From Novosphingobium lentum NBRC 107847 (GTDB lineage: Bacteria > Pseudomonadota > Alphaproteobacteria > Sphingomonadales > Sphingomonadaceae), in the NCBI RefSeq assembly GCF_001590965.1, contig NZ_BCTW01000006.1, forward strand, positions 124,001 to 188,000: 64,000 nt of DNA, read 5' to 3'. Positions 16,440 through 25,206 of the stretch are shown here, one piece after another. How positions within the stretch are numbered: position 1 is the first letter of the stretch; each line of letters opens with the position of its first letter. Both the position numbers and the translations under genes were made by a program. The notes under the pieces were generated by a model. That model was given only the letters and a program-made list of their open reading frames with translations, searched no databases and was not told the DNA's origin.

Positions 16440-18896
16440 GTGAGCGACGAGCCGGACGACACGGCCGCGCTTCCGCCCGAAATCGCGGCCTGGTTTACCG
16501 CACGCGGCTGGCAGGCGCGCCGCCACCAGCTGGAGATGCTCGCCGCCGCCGATGCCGGACAGCATGCGCTGCTGGTGGCCGATACCGGCGCGGGCAAGAC
16601 GCTGGCCGGGTTCCTGCCGACGCTGGCGGCGTTCGCGCCTTCGCGGCTGGAGGGTGCGCCCGCCCCCGATGGTCTCCACACGCTGTACATCTCGCCGCTG
16701 AAGGCGCTGGCGCACGACGTGCAGCGCAACCTGATGACGCCGATCGATGAGATCGGCCTGCCGATCCGCGTCGAAACGCGCAGCGGCGACACGCCGTCCG
16801 ATCGCAAGGCCCGCCAGCGCGCGCGGCCGCCGCACGTGCTGCTGACCACGCCCGAATCGCTGTCGCTGCTGCTGAGCTATCCCGAAAGCGCGCAGCTGTT
16901 TTCCACGCTGCAGCGCGTGGTGATCGACGAAGTCCACGCGTTCGCCACGGGCAAGCGCGGCGATCTGCTCGCGCTTGCGCTGGCGCGGCTGCAGGGGTTT
17001 GCGCCGGCGATGCGCCGCGCCGCGCTGTCGGCCACGGTCGCCGATCCCGAGGCTTTCCGCGCGTGGCTGGCACCGTGGGGCGACATCGACGCCGTCACGC
17101 TGGTGCAGGGCGAGCACGGCGCGGACCCCGAAGTTTCGATCCTGCTGCCCAGGGAGGAGCGCGTGCCGTGGGGTGGCCACGCCGCCGCCTGGGCGGTGCC
17201 GCAGCTGTACGAGGCAATCCGCGCCAGCCGCACCACGCTGATCTTCACCAACACGCGGTTCCTGGCCGAGTTCATCTTCGAGCGATTGTGGGATGCCAAC
17301 GAAGACAAGCTGCCGATCGGCATCCACCACGGCTCGCTGTCGAAGGAGGCGCGGCGCAAGGTCGAAGGCGCGATGGCGCGCGGCGAGCTGCGCGCGCTGG
17401 TCGCCACATCCAGCCTCGACCTGGGTGTCGACTGGGGCGATATCGACATGGTCGTGCAGATGGGCGCCCCCAAGGGTTCATCGCGCCTGCTGCAGCGCAT
17501 CGGCCGCGCCAACCACCGGCTCGACCTGCCCAGCCGCGCCTTGCTGGTGCCGGGCAACCGCTTCGAATTCCTCGAGGCGACCGCCGCGATGGAAGCAGTG
17601 GAGCAAGGCCAGCGCGACGGTGAGGATTTCCGCCCCGGCGGGCTCGATGTGCTGGCCCAGCATGTGATGGCCTGCGCCTGCTCCGGCCCGTTCGGCGAGG
17701 CCGCGCTGCTTGCCGAAGTGCGATCGTCGCTGGCGTATGCCTGGGTGGACGACGCCGTGTGGAGCCGGGTGCTGACCTTCGTGGCGACCGGCGGCTATGC
17801 CTTGCGTGCCTACGACCGGTTCAAGCGGATCGTGCGGGAACGCGATGGAACGTGGCGGCTGGCGCATCCCGAACATGCCGCACGCCACCGCCTGAACGCC
17901 GGGATCATCGTGGCGTCCGAAATGCTCGAAGTGCGATTCCGCAACGGCCGTTCGCTGGGCCGGGTCGAGGAATCGTTCGGCGCGGGGTTGTCGGCGGGCG
18001 ACACCTTCCGCTTTGCCGGACTCGATCTGGAAGTCGAGGGCGTGCGCGATCTCGAACTGATCGTGCGCGCGGCGAAGCGATCGGGCCAGATCCCCAGCTA
18101 TGGCGGGGCACGGATGCCGCTGACCACGCATCTGGCCGACCGGGTGCGTGCGATGCTGGCCGACCGGCCCGGCTGGGCCCGCTTTCCCGACGATGTGCGC
18201 GAATGGCTGGAAATGCAGGACTGGCGCAGCCGCATGCCCGGGCCGGGCGAACTGCTGGTGGAAAGCTTCCCCCACGGCGGCCGCGCCTACACCGTGTACT
18301 ACACGTTCGAGGGGTGGAACGCGAACCAGTCGCTGGGCATGCTGATCACGCGCAGGATGGAGGACCGGGGGCTGGGCCCGCTCGGGTTCGTCGCCAACGA
18401 CTATTCGCTGGCGGTGTGGGGGTTGAAACCGGTCGAGGATCCCGCCGCCTTTCTGTCACCCGACATCCTCACCGACGAATTCGTCGAATGGGTGCAGAAT
18501 TCGCACTTGCTGCGCCGGGCATTTCGCGAAGTGGCGGTTATCGGCGGACTGGTCGAGCGCCAGCATCCGGGTAAGCGCAAGACCGGGCGGCAGGTCACGT
18601 TCTCGACCGACCTGATCTATGACGTGCTGCGCAAGTACGAGCCCGACCACGTGCTGATCGAGGCCGCCTGGGCCGATGCGCGCGAACGGATGACCGACGT
18701 CGGCCGCGTCGCCGACCTGCTCGATCGCGCGGCGGGCCAACTGGTCCATGTCCACCTCGACCGGGTCAGCCCGCTGGCGGTGCCGGTGATGGTGATGATC
18801 GGGCGCGAGACCATGCCCGCCGGCGCAGCAGACGACGAACTGCTGCTGGAAGCCGAGACGCTGGGTGCCGCAGCAATGCGTCCGGACAACGGGTGA
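16440..18896 (+). CDS. Ligase-associated DEXH-box DNA repair helicase (Lhr-like)
   Basis: The 818-residue superfamily 2 helicase has the Walker A motif VADTGAGKTLAGF, VIDEVHAF for motif II, LSATVADPEAF for motif III and QRIGRANHR for motif VI, followed by a winged-helix and Lhr-type C-terminal domain. Sequence and size fit the ligase-associated DNA damage response helicase, which elsewhere is encoded beside an ATP-dependent DNA ligase, an exonuclease and a phosphoesterase. None of those is here: phosphohexomutase precedes and a repeat follows. The GTG at 16440 is taken as start, 14 bases after the pgmG stop; a TTG two codons earlier is possible. Confidence 0.92.
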   Translation: MSDEPDDTAALPPEIAAWFTARGWQARRHQLEMLAAADAGQHALLVADTGAGKTLAGFLPTLAAFAPSRLEGAPAPDGLHTLYISPLKALAHDVQRNLMTPIDEIGLPIRVETRSGDTPSDRKARQRARPPHVLLTTPESLSLLLSYPESAQLFSTLQRVVIDEVHAFATGKRGDLLALALARLQGFAPAMRRAALSATVADPEAFRAWLAPWGDIDAVTLVQGEHGADPEVSILLPREERVPWGGHAAAWAVPQLYEAIRASRTTLIFTNTRFLAEFIFERLWDANEDKLPIGIHHGSLSKEARRKVEGAMARGELRALVATSSLDLGVDWGDIDMVVQMGAPKGSSRLLQRIGRANHRLDLPSRALLVPGNRFEFLEATAAMEAVEQGQRDGEDFRPGGLDVLAQHVMACACSGPFGEAALLAEVRSSLAYAWVDDAVWSRVLTFVATGGYALRAYDRFKRIVRERDGTWRLAHPEHAARHRLNAGIIVASEMLEVRFRNGRSLGRVEESFGAGLSAGDTFRFAGLDLEVEGVRDLELIVRAAKRSGQIPSYGGARMPLTTHLADRVRAMLADRPGWARFPDDVREWLEMQDWRSRMPGPGELLVESFPHGGRAYTVYYTFEGWNANQSLGMLITRRMEDRGLGPLGFVANDYSLAVWGLKPVEDPAAFLSPDILTDEFVEWVQNSHLLRRAFREVAVIGGLVERQHPGKRKTGRQVTFSTDLIYDVLRKYEPDHVLIEAAWADARERMTDVGRVADLLDRAAGQLVHVHLDRVSPLAVPVMVMIGRETMPAGAADDELLLEAETLGAAAMRPDNG

Positions 18897-19173
18897 TGCG
18901 CTGACCGCCCCGCGCACTCCCTTACGCTCAAGGCTGCAGGATAGGGACGACTTGCCCGTTTCTCGTCATTCTGAACTTGTTTCAGGATCCATCGGGCGGC
19001 GTGGTCGGTGCAGGCAGAATTGGAGGGCCACAGACCGAAATGCCCGTCAAGCCAAACGCTGTGCGGACGGATAACTGGATCCTGAAACAAGTTGAGGATG
19101 ACGCTTCCGGCTAAATTTTTTCGGTTTTGGACGGCATCAGCCCCGTCCCTGCGAACGCGCTTGCCCGCTCACG
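18897..19173. repeat. Intergenic region with a 140-bp inverted-repeat unit (family F)
   Basis: No gene is supported here. From 18964 to 19103 the arms GTCATTCTGAACTTGTTTCA and TGAAACAAGTTGAGGATGAC face each other, separated by about 85 bases with no coding character. This is a dispersed-repeat style unit between convergent genes. Bases 19104-19173 show no further feature. Confidence 0.7.
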
Positions 19174-19200
19174 AAAAAGGGGGCGGATCGCTCCGCCCCC
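19174..19200 (-). terminator. Intrinsic terminator of the tonB-exbB-exbD operon
   Basis: Read on the minus strand, a perfect 9-bp stem GGGGGCGGA/TCCGCCCCC with a four-base loop is followed by TTTTT. It lies about 55 bases after the stop of the last exbD. Confidence 0.88.
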
Positions 19201-19253
19201 TCATCAGTCGTTCGCCCCGCGTGCGGCCATCGCGGCCGCTGCGCAAAGGAAGC

Positions 19254-19697
19254 TTATTCGCCGGCGCGCTTGAACGCGGCGTACTGTTCGTTGCCCACGA
19301 AGCCGAAGTTCGCCACCTTCGACTGGGTGATGATCTTCATCATCCGGTTGGCGATTTCATAGCTGGCATAGGGTTCCGGCTGGAACTGCAGTTCCGGCTG
19401 GGGTTGCATTGCCTTGGTCGCCGCCAGCAGCGAGACCAGCTGGCCTTCGGTGGTAGGCGTGCCGTTCCAGAGCATCTGGTTGCCGGCTGCCAGAAGGGTC
19501 AGCTTGTTCTTCACCGGATCGACATGCTGATCCTGGTTCGGCGGGGCTGCCGCCGGAAGATCGATGCTGACCGAGTGGGTGGCCACCGGGATGGTGATGA
19601 TGAACATGATGAGGAGCACGAGCATGACGTCGATCAACGGCGTCGTGTTCATTTCCATCATCGGCGCGCCATCATCTTTGCCGCCGCTCATTGCCAT
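19254..19697 (-). CDS. exbD2: ExbD/TolR-family biopolymer transport protein (second copy)
   Basis: A 147-residue protein with the ExbD signature MEMNTTPLIDVMLVLLIMFI (residues 14-33): the single transmembrane helix contains the proton-carrying Asp. A periplasmic domain follows, unusually rich in Gln and Pro. With ExbB it forms the proton-driven stator that energises TonB. The start has AGGAG nine bases upstream. It is the last gene of the operon. Its periplasmic domain differs clearly from that of the neighbouring ExbD, so the two are not simple duplicates. Confidence 0.93.
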   Translation of the reverse strand: MAMSGGKDDGAPMMEMNTTPLIDVMLVLLIMFIITIPVATHSVSIDLPAAAPPNQDQHVDPVKNKLTLLAAGNQMLWNGTPTTEGQLVSLLAATKAMQPQPELQFQPEPYASYEIANRMMKIITQSKVANFGFVGNEQYAAFKRAGE

Positions 19698-19740
19698 GTC
19701 GGAATACTCCTGTTCGCTCGTCTACCGGGGACCTGCAGCA

Positions 19741-20271
19741 TCAGCCGTTCGGGTCGACCGGGGTCGAGATGAAACCGACTTTGGGATAGCCGGCAGACTG
19801 GACGTTGTAGATCACGCCGGCGATGCACTTCCAGGGGACGTTCTGATCGCCGCGGATGTGAACTTCGGGGATCTTGTCCGGGGTGATGTTCTGGGCGCCG
19901 CCTTCACGCTTCACAACCGCGTCAAGCTTGTCGAAGGCCTGCTTGTAAAGCTCGGTGTTGTCCACCGGGGTGACGTTGTTGATGTAGACGCGGCATTCAC
20001 CGTTGCGGAACGTGCCGTCGTAGCCGGGTTCCTTGGGACTGCGGCCCGCAGCGTCGGTTCCGACGACCGCGATCAGCAGGTTTTCAACCTTGTCCTGCGT
20101 TTCTTCCGAAGGAAGGATTGGAACCTTCAACTTCTCGATGCTCTGGATCGCAACCGGAACCGCGATGAGGAAGATGATCAGCAGCACCAGCATCACGTCC
20201 ACGAGTGGCGTGGTGTTGATGTCCGACATAGGGCGTTCTGCTGCCCCAGCGCCGCCTACCGAAACTGCCAT
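19741..20271 (-). CDS. exbD1: ExbD/TolR-family biopolymer transport protein (first copy)
   Basis: A 176-residue protein with SDINTTPLVDVMLVLLIIFL near residues 16-35, the transmembrane helix with its proton-carrying Asp. A longer periplasmic domain follows, containing EVHIRGDQNVPWKCIAGVIY and ending PKVGFISTPVDPNG. It partners ExbB in the inner membrane. Two consecutive exbD genes behind tonB-exbB are known from xanthomonads and sphingomonads, where one copy can be specialised for particular receptors. About 40 bases separate it from exbD2. Confidence 0.94.
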   Translation of the reverse strand: MAVSVGGAGAAERPMSDINTTPLVDVMLVLLIIFLIAVPVAIQSIEKLKVPILPSEETQDKVENLLIAVVGTDAAGRSPKEPGYDGTFRNGECRVYINNVTPVDNTELYKQAFDKLDAVVKREGGAQNITPDKIPEVHIRGDQNVPWKCIAGVIYNVQSAGYPKVGFISTPVDPNG

Positions 20272-20310
20272 TTGGTTACATCCTATCCGTATTTTGCCTC
20301 GAGGGGAGGA

Positions 20311-20391
20311 CCGAAGGGGCTGCCGGAGCGGCCCCTTCGGGATTGACCCGCGATGCGGTCCGGGCCAGCGGGCTCAGCCCGCGATGGCCCG
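20311..20391 (-). other. Two strong stem-loops between exbB and exbD1
   Basis: One hairpin is CCGAAGGGGC/GCCCCTTCGG with a ten-base loop (20311-20340). The other, directly after the exbB stop, is built from CGGGCC, GCGGGC, GCCCGC and GGCCCG (20361-20391). Neither is followed by a T-run, so they look like RNA-stability or partial attenuation structures rather than full terminators. The effect on exbB to exbD stoichiometry is inference. Confidence 0.6.
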
Positions 20392-20401
20392 GAGTTGAGG
20401 C

Positions 20402-21163
20402 TTACTTCTTGATCGGCGCCGCAGCAGCCGGAGCAGCCGACTTGGCAGGTGCGATCGCGGCAGGACGGACGGCACCCTTGGAATTGATGTTCGCAAGGAT
20501 GTCGGTCGAGAAGCCGTTGAGGTTTTCCGCGATGCGCTTGTTGCGCGCCTGCAGCCAGTTGTAGGCGAGCACGGCGGGAACCGCGACGAGCAGGCCGAGC
20601 GCGGTCATGATCAGCGCTTCACCGACCGGACCCGCGACCTTGTCGATCGAGGCCGAACCGGCCAGACCGATGGCGATCAGCGCGCGGTAGATGCCGACCA
20701 CGGTGCCGAACAGGCCGATGAACGGCGAGGTCGCGCCGACGGTGGCGAGGAACGGCAGGCCACCGGCGAGGCGGGCGTTGATCGACGCTTCCGAACGGGC
20801 GAGCGAGCCGTGGAGCCAGTCATGCGCTTCCATCGAATCGGTCATCTTGCCGTGCTGGTCTTCGGCGGCGAGGCCATCGTCGACGAGCTGGCGCCAAGCG
20901 CTGTTCTTGTCCATCTTGTTGGCGCCATCGCGCAGCGACGGGGCCTTCCAGAACGAGGTGCCGACGTCACGGCCCTGGCGCATGATCTTCTGCTGTTCGA
21001 AGAACTTGGTGAACAGGATGTAGAACGAACCGAACGACATGATGCCGAGGATCGAAACAGTAGCATAAGCAATGAAGCCGCCGGCCTGCAGCGCTTCCAC
21101 GAAGCCGAACTTGTTCTGCGGCGCGGCAGTGGTCGCTGCAGCGGCAAGGGTTTGGATAAGCAT
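20402..21163 (-). CDS. exbB: ExbB/MotA/TolQ-family proton channel protein
   Basis: A 253-residue inner-membrane protein with three predicted transmembrane segments: near residue 28 (AYATVSILGIMSFGSFYILF), around residue 130 (TVGATSPFIGLFGTVVGIYR) and around residue 175 (IMTALGLLVAVPAVLAYNWL). TSPFIGLFGTVVGI is the hallmark of the family. The C-terminus is an Ala/Lys-rich tail. It forms the pentameric proton channel around ExbD that powers TonB. The ATG at 21163 with AGGA upstream is preferred over a TTG seven codons earlier. Confidence 0.95.
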   Translation of the reverse strand: MLIQTLAAAATTAAPQNKFGFVEALQAGGFIAYATVSILGIMSFGSFYILFTKFFEQQKIMRQGRDVGTSFWKAPSLRDGANKMDKNSAWRQLVDDGLAAEDQHGKMTDSMEAHDWLHGSLARSEASINARLAGGLPFLATVGATSPFIGLFGTVVGIYRALIAIGLAGSASIDKVAGPVGEALIMTALGLLVAVPAVLAYNWLQARNKRIAENLNGFSTDILANINSKGAVRPAAIAPAKSAAPAAAAPIKK

Positions 21164-21259
21164 GCGGGTCTTCCTCTCAATCAAATAGCAAGTCGTGACG
21201 ACTGTGTAACTGTAGACATGGATCTGGCCGGGCGGCCAAAACCCGATCGATCGTCTGGG

Positions 21260-21922
21260 TCAATCCTTCGGAATGACCCAGCGGACCGAGCTGGAGTAGC
21301 TGCCCGTTGTCGGGTTACCCTCGCCATCGGTAGCGGGGGTAAACCGGGCACGACGACGAATGTTGTCGCACGTTGCCTGGTCCAGGTCGGGACTGCCGCT
21401 CGATCGTGTGATCGAACAGTCGGCGACCTTGCCGTCGGTGCCCACGGTGACGTGGAAACCCGTCGTGCCTGCCCGTTCTTCACGCAATGCGCGCGACGGG
21501 TAGTCGTTAGACGTCGCCCAATTGCCCGGATTACCCTTCGGACTTGCGCCCTTGGGCGAAAACCTGGGAGCCGGCGGCGGCGGCGGTGCCGAAGGTGGCG
21601 GCGGCAGCACGACGGCTGGCGGCGGTGCCACGGGCGGCGGTGCCGACACGGTCTGCAATACAGGAGCCTGACGCGTGAACGTGATCGGCGGCGGCGGCGC
21701 CACGATGGGCGGCGGCGGCGGCGCGTCCTTGGGCGGTGGCGGCGGCGGCGGCGGCGGTGGCTCGTCCTTGATGTTGACGGCCGTCGTGACCTCCTTGATC
21801 TTCTTGAACGCCGAATACGCCAGCCCAGTGACCAGCGCATAACCGACGACAACATGAAGGATAGCCACGACGATGAGCGCGGTGACTTTGTTACCGCTCA
21901 TCTGTTGGTCAGCGTATGCCAT
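21260..21922 (-). CDS. tonB: Energy transducer TonB
   Basis: A 220-residue protein with an N-terminal membrane anchor (about residues 14-35), a periplasm-spanning proline-rich region (about residues 53-112, with runs of PPPPPP interrupted by Lys and Asp) and a C-terminal TonB domain with GFHVTVGTDGKVADCSIT and ARFTPA. It carries proton-motive energy from ExbB/ExbD to outer-membrane receptors such as the one at 9060. AGGAG precedes the ATG closely. It is the first gene of the operon. Confidence 0.95.
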   Translation of the reverse strand: MAYADQQMSGNKVTALIVVAILHVVVGYALVTGLAYSAFKKIKEVTTAVNIKDEPPPPPPPPPPKDAPPPPPIVAPPPPITFTRQAPVLQTVSAPPPVAPPPAVVLPPPPSAPPPPPAPRFSPKGASPKGNPGNWATSNDYPSRALREERAGTTGFHVTVGTDGKVADCSITRSSGSPDLDQATCDNIRRRARFTPATDGEGNPTTGSYSSSVRWVIPKD

Positions 21923-22248
21923 TCAGCTCCTAAACTCCTGTCACCCACCTTGGCCGAAACCAAGGCGGAGTCGTCGCGCAGAATCACCGTTCCGGCGCGA
22001 GCACCCAATCCTAGTCTGTTTCCACCCTGCCGGGCAACCCGGCTGCCATCCCCGGGCGGTGGGCCCGTCGGTGGCAGTTTTCGGGCTTTTTTTGTGTTTT
22101 GCCCGATTGGCCGGAGCTTTAACGCCGAAGCCCGGAGCGCGCAAATGCTTTATCCGTTAACCACCAATTCACTGTTCCAATGCCTCAACCGGCTTGCCAT
22201 TGAAGCATTATTGCGCGCATCGCGCTGCACTGGTTAACAAGGTCCGCC
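21923..22248. other. Divergent intergenic region between tonB and an exported orphan
   Basis: This 326-base region contains the promoters of two divergent genes. I see a T-rich stretch in the middle (about 22087-22103) flanked by short CGGGC/GCCCG arms, and a less GC-rich right end. No Fur-like palindrome comparable to that at 9031 is evident, and no small gene is convincing. Confidence 0.5.
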
Positions 22249-23193
22249 ATGCCGATGTCCCGACATAATCCCCACCATGTCCTGTTCCGGATGGCGCTTG
22301 CGCTGGCGGCGCCGATCGCTGCGATGGCCCCCGCCCAAGCGCAGGCATTGCCGGAAAAGCCAGCAAATTCCGTGGTTCCGTCCCCCGCCCTGACCTATGC
22401 CGACCTCGCCGATCTGGCCACCAGTTCGACGGTGATCGCCACAGCGCAGGTGATGAAGGTCGCCCGGCTGAAGCCCGAACAGGCACCGGGCGTCGCACCG
22501 GGCCATGCCCGGCTCTATATCGAGGCGCGAACCGTTGCGGTGCTGTCCGGTCGCGGGCTCGACGGCGGCGGGCAGGAGGGCAGCGGGCTCGATGGTGGAG
22601 GTTTGCGCGAATCGCTCCGCTACCTCGCCGACGTCGCGCTCGATGCGCGCGGGCGGCCTCCGGCGCTCAATAAGAAGACGCAGGTCATCCTGTTCGCGCG
22701 CACCGTGCCGGGCAGCCCGGGCGAGCTGCGGCTGGTCGCACCCGATGCGCAAGTGACATGGACCGCCGAGCTCGATCAGCGCGTGCGCGGCCTGTTGACC
22801 GAGCTGGTCGCGCCCGACGCCGCACCGCGCGTGACCGGTGTGCGCGAGGCGATCCACGTCCCCGGCAACCTGGGCGGCGAGGGTGAGACGCAAGTCTCGC
22901 TCGCCACCCGCGCCGGCGAGCCGGTGTCGCTGACCATCGTGCGCCGCCCCGGCGATTCGCCAGTCTGGGGGGTCAGCTTCTCCGAAATCGTCGATCAGGC
23001 CGCGCGGCCGCCGGCGCGCGATACGCTGGCGTGGTATCGGCTGGCCTGTTTCCTGCCCGCCACCCTGCGGGCCGACGCCATGATCGGGGCGAACGACAGC
23101 GATCGCGCCATCGCCGCCGAGGATTACGCGCTGGTGATCCGCGATCTGGGTCCGTGCCCGCGCAGCCGCCTCCCCTTCGCCGGCGGACGCTGA
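22249..23193 (+). CDS. Exported protein of unknown function
   Basis: A 314-residue protein with a signal peptide (hydrophobic residues 12-30, cleavage near AQAQA). The mature part begins SPALTYADLADLATSSTVIA, then has a beta-rich middle including IVRRPGDSPVWGVSFSEIVD, and a C-terminal segment with two cysteines. A glycine-rich insert (GLDGGGQEGSGLDGGG) lies near residue 105. I do not recognise a named domain; proteins of this general shape occur upstream of hom in sphingomonads only as far as I recall. An ATG two codons later is an alternative start. Confidence 0.8.
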   Translation: MPMSRHNPHHVLFRMALALAAPIAAMAPAQAQALPEKPANSVVPSPALTYADLADLATSSTVIATAQVMKVARLKPEQAPGVAPGHARLYIEARTVAVLSGRGLDGGGQEGSGLDGGGLRESLRYLADVALDARGRPPALNKKTQVILFARTVPGSPGELRLVAPDAQVTWTAELDQRVRGLLTELVAPDAAPRVTGVREAIHVPGNLGGEGETQVSLATRAGEPVSLTIVRRPGDSPVWGVSFSEIVDQAARPPARDTLAWYRLACFLPATLRADAMIGANDSDRAIAAEDYALVIRDLGPCPRSRLPFAGGR

Positions 23194-23300
23194 CCCGCGC
23201 GGGTCGATCATACCTGCGGCGAACGGGCCGCAGCGGCGCTGCCCCTTTCCTCCTGCCGCCCAGTTGCCTAAGGCGCGCGCAAGCAGGAGGACGGCGACCA

Positions 23301-24650
23301 ATGAACACTGTAAGCGGCATGAGCGAACCCCTGCGTATCGCGCTGGCGGGCCTTGGCACGGTCGGCGCCGGGGTCATCCGGCTGATCGAAGCCAATGCCG
23401 ACCTGATCGCGCGCCGCGCCGGACGGCGAATCGAGATCGTCGCGGTCAGCGCTCGCGAGCGTGGCAAGGATCGCGGCGTGGATATCGCGCGCTATCACTG
23501 GGAAGACGACATGGCCTCGATGGCGGCGCGCGCCGATGTCGATGTGGTGGTCGAACTGGTCGGCGGATCCGATGGTCCCGCGCTGACGCTGGCGCGCAAC
23601 ACGCTGGCGCAGGGCAAGTCGCTGGTCACCGCCAACAAGGCGATGATCGCGCACCACGGGCTGGAACTGGCGGGCAGCGCCGAAGCCGCGCATGTTGCGC
23701 TGAAGTTCGAGGCGGCGGTGGCGGGCGGCATCCCGGTGATCAAGGGCTTGCGCGAAGGCGCGGCCGCCAACGCGATCGAGCGCGTCTATGGCATCCTCAA
23801 CGGCACCTGCAATTACATCCTCTCGACGATGGAAGACACCGGGCGCGACTTTGCCGAAGTGCTCGCCGAAGCGCAGGCCAAAGGCTATGCCGAAGCCGAT
23901 CCCAGCTTCGACATCGACGGCGTCGATGCGGCGCACAAGCTGGCGATCCTGGCCAGCGTGGCGTTCGGCACCGCGATCGATTTCGTGCCGGTCGAGACCA
24001 CCGGCATCCGCCGCGTGCTCGCCGCCGACATCGCGCAGGCCGATGCGCTGGGCTATTACATCCGCCTGATCGGCATGGCCGATACCGAGCGCGGCGCCGA
24101 TGGCAAGGGACGCCTGTTCCAGCGCGTCCACCCGCACCTGGTCCCGCGCGACCACCCGCTGGCGCATGTCGACGGGGCGACCAACGCGGTCGTGGCCGAA
24201 GGCAATTTCTCGGGCCGCTTGCTGTTCCAGGGCGCGGGCGCGGGCGATGGCCCCACCGCCAGCGCGGTGGTTGCCGATCTGATCGATATCGCGCGCTCGA
24301 CATTGGGCGGGGGTGAAGTCGGCGCGCCGTTCTCGATCCCCGTGGCAGAGCTTGAAACCTTCGCGCCGGCCGAATCGGGCCACCGCATCGGCAGCGCGTA
24401 TATCCGCTTCACCGTGGCCGATCGCCCCGGCGTGCTGGCCGAGATCACCGCCGCGATGCGCGACGCGGGCGTTTCGATCGAAAGCCTGATCCAGAAAGGG
24501 CGCGCCGGCCCAGACAACGAATCGCCGGTGCTGGTGGCGATGGTCACCCACGAAGGCCCCGAACGCTGCATCGCCGAAGCGTTGCGCCTGCTCGAAGGAT
24601 CGCCCAGCCTGACCGAACCGCCGCTGGTGATGCACATCCTCAAGGATTAG
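23301..24650 (+). CDS. hom: Homoserine dehydrogenase
   Basis: A 449-residue protein. The NAD(P)-binding turn is GLGTVGAGVIRLI (about residues 16-28). The catalytic domain shows ANKAMIAHHG, EAAVAGGIPVIKGLREG, GILNGTCNYIL and AQAKGYAEADPSFDIDGVDA. A C-terminal ACT domain starts near IRFTVADRPGVLAEITAAMR and suggests feedback control by threonine. It reduces aspartate semialdehyde to homoserine for threonine and methionine synthesis. The ATG at 23301 is preceded by AGGAGG ten bases upstream. Confidence 0.96.
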   Translation: MNTVSGMSEPLRIALAGLGTVGAGVIRLIEANADLIARRAGRRIEIVAVSARERGKDRGVDIARYHWEDDMASMAARADVDVVVELVGGSDGPALTLARNTLAQGKSLVTANKAMIAHHGLELAGSAEAAHVALKFEAAVAGGIPVIKGLREGAAANAIERVYGILNGTCNYILSTMEDTGRDFAEVLAEAQAKGYAEADPSFDIDGVDAAHKLAILASVAFGTAIDFVPVETTGIRRVLAADIAQADALGYYIRLIGMADTERGADGKGRLFQRVHPHLVPRDHPLAHVDGATNAVVAEGNFSGRLLFQGAGAGDGPTASAVVADLIDIARSTLGGGEVGAPFSIPVAELETFAPAESGHRIGSAYIRFTVADRPGVLAEITAAMRDAGVSIESLIQKGRAGPDNESPVLVAMVTHEGPERCIAEALRLLEGSPSLTEPPLVMHILKD

Positions 24651-24676
24651 AGGCTGATACGTCTACCTCGACCCGC

Positions 24677-25135
24677 TCAAGGCGCAGGTGTCTCGCCCTT
24701 GGCGATGCGGTCGGCGTCCGAGCCCGCGGGCGGTTCGGGCAGCTTGGTGATGTCGAAATAATAGACCGGCGGCGGCACTTTGCCTGCTGTCATGCACTTG
24801 CCGCGCGGATGCGTGCGGCAGTTGAGGCGGTCCATGTCGGGCGCCGAGGGCACACCATTGCCCGTGGCGCGCGCCGCCTCGGTCGGGTCGGGCGGCAGGC
24901 GTTCGCGGTTGTTTCGTTCCGGATCGGCGCAAACCACGATGCCGCTGCCGGACTTGTCACAGCGTTCCGGCGCACCGGCGGACAGCAGCCTGCGGGCAAT
25001 CGCGGCATCGGCTTCGCCCGAATCGGCGGCCGCCGCTGTTGCCGGCGGTGGCGAGACGTGCCCAGTGGCTTGCGCCAAAAGCGCGGTCGGCCACGACGAC
25101 AGGGCCAGCACGGCAACGACTAACGACCTCGACAC
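24677..25135 (-). CDS. Small exported protein, tandem paralogue 1
   Basis: A 152-residue protein with a signal peptide (MSRSLVVAVLALSSWPTALL then AQA). It has a cysteine-containing middle (CDKSGSGIVVCADPERNN) and ends PPPVYYFDITKLPEPPAGSD followed by ADRIAKGETPAP. The gene next to it at 25207 encodes the same ending and layout, so the two arose by tandem duplication. I do not recognise a characterised family. The GTG at 25135 is chosen because GGAGG lies eight bases upstream and it aligns with the paralogue start. Confidence 0.8.
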   Translation of the reverse strand: MSRSLVVAVLALSSWPTALLAQATGHVSPPPATAAAADSGEADAAIARRLLSAGAPERCDKSGSGIVVCADPERNNRERLPPDPTEAARATGNGVPSAPDMDRLNCRTHPRGKCMTAGKVPPPVYYFDITKLPEPPAGSDADRIAKGETPAP

Positions 25136-25206
25136 CAATGGATCCCTCCGCCTGCAACCGATCGCAGCATCGTCAGCCTAGCACGAATCACGGCAGGACT
25201 GTGACA

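Noticed and set aside
21550-21770. Short GGCGG-type repeats as a possible tandem-repeat locus
   Set aside because: They are the codons of the proline-rich linker of TonB on the minus strand.
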